DNA from: Larix kaempferi
Lineage: Eukaryota; Streptophyta; Pinopsida; Pinales; Pinaceae
DNA length: 64,000 bases
Reading direction: 5' to 3'
NCBI GenBank assembly: GCA_027924585.1
Contig: BSBM01000436.1
Span: forward strand, 9,191,001-9,255,000
A program made the translations under genes and the position numbers. Under the pieces are notes generated by a model, which was not told where the DNA came from, did not search any database, and saw only the letters and a program-made list of their open reading frames with translations. Shown piece after piece: positions 57,030 through 64,000 of the stretch; within the stretch, counting starts at the first letter, position 1, and the number at the start of each line of letters is the position of its first letter.

Positions 57030-58315
57030 CACTTACATGTGGCTCGTCTCCGAGCCACTTCCTGCTTCGGCTGTCTCGCTCTGCTTCGTGACCGGTGGAG
57101 CTAATTTGGCCGCGAACTCATTATAGGTGCTGAACAACTATTCCACTGCTTCTCTGGTATCTTGTTCAACTTGTTTTATTGTATCAAGCAGTGCTGGAGT
57201 TATCTCTTCTCCAATCTATCCTTGTACCTGCTCCTGGTTGTCGCGCAGTTCCTTCAGCTTGTCTTCTATCTGTTGCGACACTACTGTGGCATCCTCCAGG
57301 AGTTACTGTGATTGATTATCCATCTCAGTCTCTTTTTCTCTTATTTCCTGGACTTCCTTCTTCAAGCCTGATATCTCCTTATACCTCGGCAGCCTCTCCC
57401 TAGGTGGCAGAGCCTTGAGCTCTGCATCCAACTTTTCTAGCACGGTCTGCTTTTCTTTTACCGTGGTCTTCACCTGCAGTTGCCCTTGATCCTCTTCAAG
57501 GACAGTGAATGCCTTTGAAACCTTCTCCAAGAGATCTTGGCACTTAGCCATCTCACTTGTTATGCTCTATGTGGTGGCACTCACTGCTTGCTCACTTAAC
57601 TGCTGCTTAGTTAATGGCATCTGCATATTCAGTTTTTCCTTCAAGGCGGCAAGATCGGCCTCATAGAGGATGTCCTTATCTTGCATCTCCATCTTCAAAG
57701 ACCTCACCTTTTCTCCGATCCTCAGAACTGTGTCCGTAGGATCATCCTGGAGTTCTAGATCTTCAATTTCTTTCGCGACATCAGTAATGGTGTTCTCCAG
57801 TCGTACCCGATGGTCCTTTTCATCATAAAATTGTATCTGCGTGCGTGAACTAGAGTCCTCGAGCTGCCTGTTTGCGGCTTGCAGCTCCGCCTGTGAATTC
57901 ATGGATTATACTATTCTTTCATGCATCTCATCAGCGATCTACATGTTCAGAAAGTGTAATCCAAGCAAAGGAATCTTGGCCAGGTCGAGCTCTACCCGCT
58001 CGACACCCTTTGTGTCCAGAATGATCTATTCTTCCATTGGTAATGCTATGGTCAATGGGTCTAAATGAACAACCTTGGTCTTTGAAGGTAGCGTTATGAC
58101 TAGCTGCGGCGGTGTCTGCTGTGAGGTTCCTACCGACCTCCCTTCAGCTCCTGCATGGCTGTATTATGTCAAGGTGACCTTCTAGATGCTTGACTGGGTT
58201 TGAGTATAGTCTTCTTGGCAGGGGTTTTCATTAACTATGCAATCCCCCCATGCTGAAAAACTCAGATTGCTTCTTGAAGTGTAAGCTCTTCTTCTCTGTC
58301 TGGTGATTTGGACAT
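57030..58315 (-). pseudogene. Coiled-coil ORF downstream of integrase in element J
   Basis: A long minus-strand frame starting MSKSPDREEELTLQEAI at 58315. It changes frame near 58130, then reads down to about 57040 through seven or so stops (mostly TAG). Long heptad-type stretches are obvious: SSSRTQIQFYDEKDHRVRLE (about 57790-57850), LEKLDAELKAL, EISGLKKEVQEIREKETEM and QQIEDKLKELRDNQEQVQG. It lies between integrase and the LTR, on the same strand as pol. No family is recognised; a structural or RNA-binding role would be a guess. Confidence 0.55.
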
Positions 58316-58939
58316 TCACTGGCAAGAGTAGGCAACTGTTTCAGGAATATGGCTAAGGATTGCTAATACAAGAGCCAACGCATGAAAATTCTAAGTGTCT
58401 GGTAACTCTCGCGAGTCCTTATGCAGTGTTATTTATAGGTGCAGTTGAGTCCCCCCCCGCGCCTTCCAACGGCTAGATGAGCATTTAATGTGGTGTTCAT
58501 TGGCCAATTTGAATGAATCCTTTGGTCCCTTCCATCGTCAGCGTGTTCAAAACGACTATATTTTCGTTAAATGCTCGAGCGAGTGCTTGCAACGGTCACC
58601 TAATGGTTATTTTTTCTCAAAAACAATGTAACGGCTATTTTTTTGAGTGCTGCGCCAAGCTGCGCGGCAAGCCATCTGCGATCGTGTGCAGTTACTTCGC
58701 AGTGTCCGTGTTTGAACTGCGCAGCTCCCTTTTTGTTTCCTTTCTTCTTCCCTTTTTTTTTTTTTTTTTGCTTCCACGCAGCTTCAGTAGTGCTGCGTGG
58801 TACACACATTGTTCTACTTATTGTACATGTACAGGATCCTTTACATTTCTAGTGTCCAATTTCAATTGTACTTGACACTTAGAAATTTCTCCCTCTGCTT
58901 ATCATTCAGGATTCTCCGAAGCAGGGCTGTCATGGTATA
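58316..58939. other. Noncoding spacer in element J
   Basis: No supported ORF. A run of about 18 T lies near 58749-58769, and GCTGCG-rich words recur between 58640 and 58800. Confidence 0.5.
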
Positions 58940-59984
58940 GCTTTAGCCTACTTCAATTTACCAAAGTTGGTAGGGTATCGCCAGCTAAATTGGCTAACTG
59001 GATTGCACCAGTGTTAGTAACATGTATCACAGTATATGGACCAAGCCAATGCATCTTAAATTTACCAGGAAACTTCATGAATTTACTATCATACAGGAGG
59101 ACTAGGTCACCTACCCGAAAGCACTTATTCTTTATATGGCGATCATGCCACGCTTTCTCATGGTCTTTCTGAACTTTCTAGTGGAAGCCGACAATGAAGC
59201 GATCTTCCTCCAACCCAATGAGGTGTAGCAACCTTTCTTCTAATGCTGCATGGTCTGCCATCCCTGTGAACGCAATGATCCTTAAACTAGGGACAATATA
59301 TTCCATTGGCATTATAGCTTCCTGCCCATAAGCCAATTGAAAAGGTGTATGTACTGTCAATTTCTTGCATGTAGTCCTGTATGCCCATAACACAGTGGAG
59401 ACACGCAGATCCCAATCATCTCTATTTACATTGTAGACCTTAGTGAGTCCATTCTCCAGTATTTTATTGAAAGCCTCAACAATGCCATTCGCTTGTGGAT
59501 GATATGGAGTACTGCGCTGATGACGGATGTGGAATTCCTCTGTAAGTGCCTCAATGGTCTTGTTTAAAAAGTGAGTACCTTTGTCACTCATCAAAATCTT
59601 CGGACAGCCAAATCTTGACAATATTTCTTCAAAAATGAACTGCGAAGTAGTACTGGCACTGCAGTCCTTTACTGTCTTTGCTTCCGCCCATCTAGTGAGG
59701 TAATCAGTAGCAGTAATAATATACCTAGCACCAGTTCTTTTTCCTGGTGGGTTTATAGGACCCACAAAATCAATTGCCCATTTTTCAAATGCCTGCAAGG
59801 TCAACTGTGGGTTCAATGGCATCTCATCTCTTCGCGAAGGTTTCCATATCCTCTGACAGACATCACAGTTCCTATAGTGTTCTTTGGAATCTTTGTGGAT
59901 TGTGGGCCACCATAGCCCTGCGCGCAATATCTTCTGCACGGTAGCCCTTCCAGCATAGTGACCTCCCGCGATCCCTGAATGCAT
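58940..59984 (-). pseudogene. Integrase of element J
   Basis: The frame runs from 59984 with the zinc-binding [11 protein letters not shown] and NCDVCQ. The catalytic triad is complete: Asp in [13 protein letters not shown], Asp in LMSDKGTHF and Glu in [16 protein letters not shown] at about 59178 follows RFIVGFH. The reading then continues (KAWHDRHIKNK, VGDLVLLYDSKFMKFPGKFK, WLGPY) to SRLKLYHD near 58945. Same frame as the RT upstream, so pol was one polyprotein. Confidence 0.9.
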
Positions 59985-60059
59985 GTCTGCTAGAAGAAAT
60001 GGTTTCTCATGATCTAGTACGCATCTGCGCAGGACTTCATCCAGTCCGAGTTTGTATAA

Positions 60060-61643
60060 CTAACCTGCAATTATAGAGAAGTCTGTGGAACGCACCACTG
60101 GCTGCTTCTTCTGTTGGACAAATAATTCCTGCGGTGCCAGCCCTGTTGTCAGAAAATTAATGATATCCTTATAATAATCATCGGCAACCTGTATAGCGAA
60201 TAGTTGTGCATCAGGCAGACTATCTTCAATGTTTTTCGGCTCTTCTCCTGACTCAATCCTTGACAGATGATCAGGTCTCGAGTTCAGTCTACCTAGCTTA
60301 ACAATAATCTCAAAGTCATATTCCTGGAGCAACAATAGCTATCTGCATATGCGTCCCCCTAACACTGGCTTATTGACCAAGTATTTCAACGCAGAATGGT
60401 CAGTGAACATAAGGAAGTGCGCACCAAGCAAGTAATGTCTGAATTTCTATAGGGCATATACCATCACAAGGCCTTCCCTCTCGGTAGTAGTATAGTTCTT
60501 TTCTGCTGTTGAGAGCTTCCTGCTCGAGAATGCAATAGGGTGGTCAATACCTCCTTCCCCTGGCTGAGCTAATAGGATTCCCAAGGAAATGCATGATGCA
60601 TCAACATGGACATGGAATGGCTTCATCCAGTCTGGAAAGGCTAGAATCAGCGCAGTCACCATCTTTTCTTTTAGTGTATCAAAACCCTGTTCGCATTCCG
60701 CGTTCCAAATGAACGGTGCGTCTTTCTTTCGCAGTTTATCCATTGCTGCGGTTATCTGCACGTAACTCTTTATAAATTTCCTATAGTATCCAGTATGGCC
60801 TAAGGTAGAGCGCAACATCTTGACTGAATTTGGTGTTGGAAAATTCACAATAATGGCAATCTTCGCAGGGTCCACCATCAATCCCTGCTTACAAACAATG
60901 TGCCCAAGTAGACTCCCATAAGGAACACAAAAAATACACTTCTTTAGATTTAAAGAGATCTGATGTTGTTGACACTTCTCAAGCATCATTCTGAGGTTCA
61001 CACAATGGTTCTTCAATAGACCAAACACAGTCCAATCATCAAAATAGGCTTCGAGAAACTTATTCATAAACTCTTTGAATGCTGCGACGACCACTCTATA
61101 AAATATGGAAGGTGCGTTCTTTAGGCCAAAAGGCATTACTGTGTACTGGAAGGACCCCCATTCTGTAGCAAAAGTCGTCTTATGCCTGTCTACGGGATCA
61201 ATCCTTATCTGATGATACCCCGAAAAACCATCAGTAAAAGAATAGGCCTCATTCCCTCCAACATTATCAAGCACTTTGTCCGTAAAAGGAGTAGGGAATG
61301 GGTCGTGCATGGAAGCATCATTCAGTTTTCTGAGATCCACACAAATCCTGATCTCACCTTTTGTTTTCTTGTCTTGAACGGCCATGGGACTAATCCACTT
61401 GGACTCTTCGACAGGTTCAATGATTCCTGCTTCAAGCATCTTATCCAACTCTGCGCGTACTCTTTCTTTATAGCGTGGATTTAATCTGTATGGTCTCTGC
61501 TTCATAGGCTTGGCACCTGGTTTCAAGGGGATCTTCATGACTCCTAGGTCTCCCAGAATTCCTTTCATTTCTGTAAATTTTGTCGGAAACAGCTCCTGAT
61601 ACTCATGTAAGGTGTCTGTGATCTCTTCAACAGTCTGATCGTC
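60060..61643 (-). pseudogene. Reverse transcriptase and RNase H of element J
   Basis: RT motifs: GEIRICVDLRKLNDASMHD, YSFTDGFSGYHQIRI (catalytic Asp), MPFGLKNAPSIFY and AYFDDWTVF with both catalytic aspartates. RNase H follows (HVHVDASCISLGILLAQ, RKLSTAEKNYTTTEREGL). TAG stops fall at about 60447, 60336 and 60060, at positions normally Gln or Trp. The frame is shared with gag-like sequence upstream and integrase downstream. Confidence 0.92.
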
Positions 61644-62419
61644 CTAATAGTATCCTATTGTTGTGAACTTGGGTTCTTCGCTTGTGCCAATATTCACATT
61701 CTGCGTCTTTACTGGCCCACTCATATCTGGGATTTCTAGCGGAGGTCCTTCTACGTCGTGCACGCCCTCCGATTCTGGTATGGATATGTTGCGCGGGTCA
61801 TCCTCATCATCTTCATTTCTATCATTGATGTCTTCAGCTAGGTTGTAACACTCGATGGGGTATTCTTCGTGTTCCTTCCATTCTGTCTGTAGGTGCGCAG
61901 GAACGCGATTTGCCCCGAAGAATTCCTCCAATGTCATATTTCTGTGAGGGCAGTCTTCTCTAAATATGCGTTCCTTAATTATCTGCAATGCGTCATGGAT
62001 CAACGGGTTCTCATCATCAAAGCTGAAGTCCCTCTGGAAGTTTGCTGTCAGCATGTCCTAATTAGTGGTTTCTCTGTGCAACTCCAGGTCTAGGTACCAT
62101 TTCTTTGGAATGTCATCATCCATCGTATGTACAAATAGATGCACCCATTCTGTGTGTGGCCTTTCCGTCCATGCCTGTGAACAGACTTCAATGTGTTGAC
62201 TAGGATCTATCTGTCCATTAAATTTTTCAAAGGGTAAGGTAACCCTTCTAGCAAATTGGATCTGCATCTTAATTCTGCATTTATCCCAAGTGGTCAATGT
62301 CTGCTTGTGCGCATTCCACCATTTGGAGGGTGTGTTGCGCAGTGCCATATCCAATGCTGGTAATCTGTGCTCATCTGTAATGGTTGCAGTATATTCTTGG
62401 ATTAAATTGTAAACATTAG
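61644..62419 (-). pseudogene. Gag region of element J, cut by element D
   Basis: Gag core: SKWWNAHKQTLTTWDKCRI, RVTLPFEKFNGQIDPSQHIE and IPKKWYLDLELHRETTN, then TAG, then MLTANFQRDFSFDDENPL. An acidic linker (NDRNEDDEDDPRN) leads to RT in the same frame. No zinc knuckle and no D(S/T)G protease motif are visible between the gag core and RT. The frame is still open at 62419, where LTR D begins, so D interrupted the gene. Confidence 0.8.
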
Positions 62420-62949
62420 TGTTATGTAGAATTTTGTCCTACGGATAAGCCAAAACTCTCTTAACTTTAAAGCAGACTTTAAACTAACTTTAAAGTAAGA
62501 AACAAGTCAAAACAAATGCTACCTTGAATCCCTAGATCTAACAAACATCTCAAGATTAAAATTCTAGAAAGAGTAGAAGGAGTTTAACTAACCTTCTATC
62601 CAGACGCTTGTTTTTGTAGTTGCTCCAATCTCCAAGCCCTCACAAATGAACCTGTCAAAATGGAACCAAAACACAAGAATGCACTATTCTCTAGCAACCT
62701 GAAACATGAGTTAGAATCTAAATCTATGAAAGATACAAATCATATCATTAAAACAAAATTAACACAAATGATTTGGGAAAACAAGACAAGTTATTCCATT
62801 ACAACTTGAAGAATACTTACAAAAGGTGCTTGATGTCCAAGCCAATCCTCCAGCTCCAAGTGTCTTCTCCTCTAGCTATCTCCACAATGCTGTAAGACCA
62901 TAAGTTTGGTACTCTCAAGAGTCCTCTCCTTTCCCAATGGAATGCCTCT

Positions 62950-62958
62950 CTTTTATAG
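62950..62958 (-). promoter_or_regulatory. TATA box in LTR D
   Basis: CTATAAAAG on the minus strand in mid-LTR. Confidence 0.6.
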
Positions 62959-63127
62959 TGAATGGTGAGGTTAACCAACAAGAGAGATGGGTGGATATAG
63001 GGAGAGATAAGTGGATCAGGGTTTCTAATTGAAGGAAATGAGTTGAGATCGAATCAGGGACCTCAATCTTCCATTATCTTCGAAAATCCAAGATCCCACA
63101 AGCCAAGGGGAAAAGGCTATTAAAAGA

Positions 63128-63245
63128 GTACCGCGCTCTGCAAAGACTGCAGAACGCGGTACTGCCGCGTTTTGGGGAAAGATCATAGCGCGGTAGTGTC
63201 TAGTACCGCGTTTTGATAAATGAGCAAGGCGCGGTAGTGTGTGTA
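63128..63245. repeat. Inverted-repeat cluster of CGCGGTA motifs in LTR D
   Basis: AGTACCGCG 63128-63136 pairs perfectly with CGCGGTACT 63156-63164 (19-base loop, containing CTGCA/TGCAG). AACGCGG 63154-63160 pairs with CCGCGTT 63166-63172. Further TACCGCG/CGCGGTA pairs lie at about 63194-63237. Overlapping alternatives mean several folds compete. Confidence 0.85.
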
Positions 63246-63401
63246 GATAAAGTCTTAGGTGGGTCAAAACTTGTCAGGGTAGATTCACCTTCAAGGTTGA
63301 CTCATCATCTGCCTCTTCTGGATGGCTTAAAACAATAGGGAAAGTGTCGTCAACTCGTTTTATGATGGAGATGCGACACTGTGAAACATAGAGGTATAAC
63401 A

Positions 63402-64000
63402 GATGCCCCCTAAAGTGTGAGGTCAGAAGGGACTGATGGCCGAAAGACTTTAAGAATATAGTGTGTAGAGATAGCATCGAGGAGAGCGACACTGAGCTGA
63501 AATAGAAACAAAGTGTTAGATATACCACCGAGGCGGGCATTCCCATGCTCGGGAACAGATGACTCAAAGCATGGCTGCCGACCAATACATTGCAGATCCA
63601 TGAGTACTAAGATGATGTAGACTGTGGACAGATCATGGCTACTATGAACAATCGTAGATCCATGAGACAATAATGACACAGCCACGACCAATACAATAAG
63701 TGGATCTGTGTGACAATACAAGGGACATCTCCATCGCAGCCTGGACGCAGTCGAGATACAGCGATGCGCCCAGGGTCTTCTACTCGATCGCAAAAGATAC
63801 GAATCTAACCATGTGATTACAAGGTGTTGAAGTCGAACATGGTAGAAACCATTTGATTACCGGTCAATGATGTGGACCGTTAACAAATGCGAGGGAGATC
63901 ACCAATGATGACGATGATTCCCAAGGTATCAATAGTACATCTCAACGAAATGCGAATGAATGAGTTGATGTCGAGCATCCAAGAGATCACTTGATCAGAG
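63402..64000 (-). mobile_element. 3' noncoding region of element D, running off the window
   Basis: Starts with the purine tract (minus: ACTTTAGGGGGCATC). Shares blocks with B (37957-38440) and A (1440-1545 reversed). No coding sequence is supported. Confidence 0.7.

Larger units (their letters stand above)
62420..63401 (-). mobile_element. 3' LTR of element D, 982 bp
   Basis: The + strand runs from TGTTATGTAG to GGTATAACA, with matching inverted ends TGTTAT/ATAACA. TATA box (minus, CTATAAAAG) at 62950-62958. A purine tract follows at 63402. It is inserted in the gag of J; the second LTR and target duplication lie off the window. GC-rich hairpins are present at 63128-63245. Confidence 0.85.

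Noticed and set aside
58600-58875. Small ORFs around the T-run in element J
   Set aside because: Low-complexity Phe or Lys runs from the homopolymer.

Overview
This is nuclear DNA from a plant with a large, repeat-filled genome. I see no convincing host gene, no rRNA and no functional tRNA gene. Almost everything that can be identified is LTR-retrotransposon sequence of the Ty1/copia and Ty3/gypsy types, much of it nested, plus a satellite array and a kilobase of pyrimidine-only DNA. Plant origin is supported by primer-binding sites matching initiator tRNA-Met, plant-type gag and pol proteins, and a plant-mobile-domain-like gene carried inside one element. The density of old nested elements would suit a gymnosperm or another large-genome seed plant; the species cannot be read from the sequence.

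Layout. 1-2929: 3' end of gypsy-like element A (+ strand), with a hairpin array, polypurine tract and LTR. 2930-5272: a gag-like fragment and LTR of element E (- strand). 5273-6313: a related LTR, F, in the opposite orientation. 6343-7440: decayed copia RT/RNase H. 8481-12060: ten units of a 359-bp satellite. 12230-17711: two decayed copia pieces (- strand) around an unassigned segment. 17712-18804: pure polypyrimidine tract. 18805-25620: chromovirus-like gypsy element C (- strand) with a solo copia LTR (22497-23030) inside it and tRNA-like SINE heads near its left LTR. 25621-27757: copia element 1 (LTR, gag, protease, part of integrase). 28029-35540: complete but defective copia element I (- strand), with nearly identical LTRs and a perfect 5-bp target duplication. 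35546-37064 and 52547-53985: the two halves of copia element 2, split by gypsy element B (37065-52546, - strand). 53986-54161: a chromovirus fragment joined to the copia RT. 54162-62419: gypsy element J (- strand), including an extra coiled-coil ORF. 62420-64000: LTR and 3' region of element D, which entered J's gag and is related to A and B.

Element B is the richest object: gag with a zinc knuckle, protease, two more knuckles, RT, RNase H, integrase, and then a second RNase H. Downstream, on the opposite strand, is a TATA-driven spliced-looking gene resembling the plant mobile domain family.

The main unexplained pattern is a recurring class of short hairpin arrays. Within an array the loop is nearly constant while the stems differ from unit to unit, yet each stem stays self-complementary. 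Such arrays lie in the 3' noncoding regions of A, B and copia I, and related hairpins occur in the LTR of D. Most coding regions are broken by stop codons that look like C-to-T or G-to-A changes, so the window is largely silenced, ageing repeat DNA; copia I is the youngest identifiable insertion.
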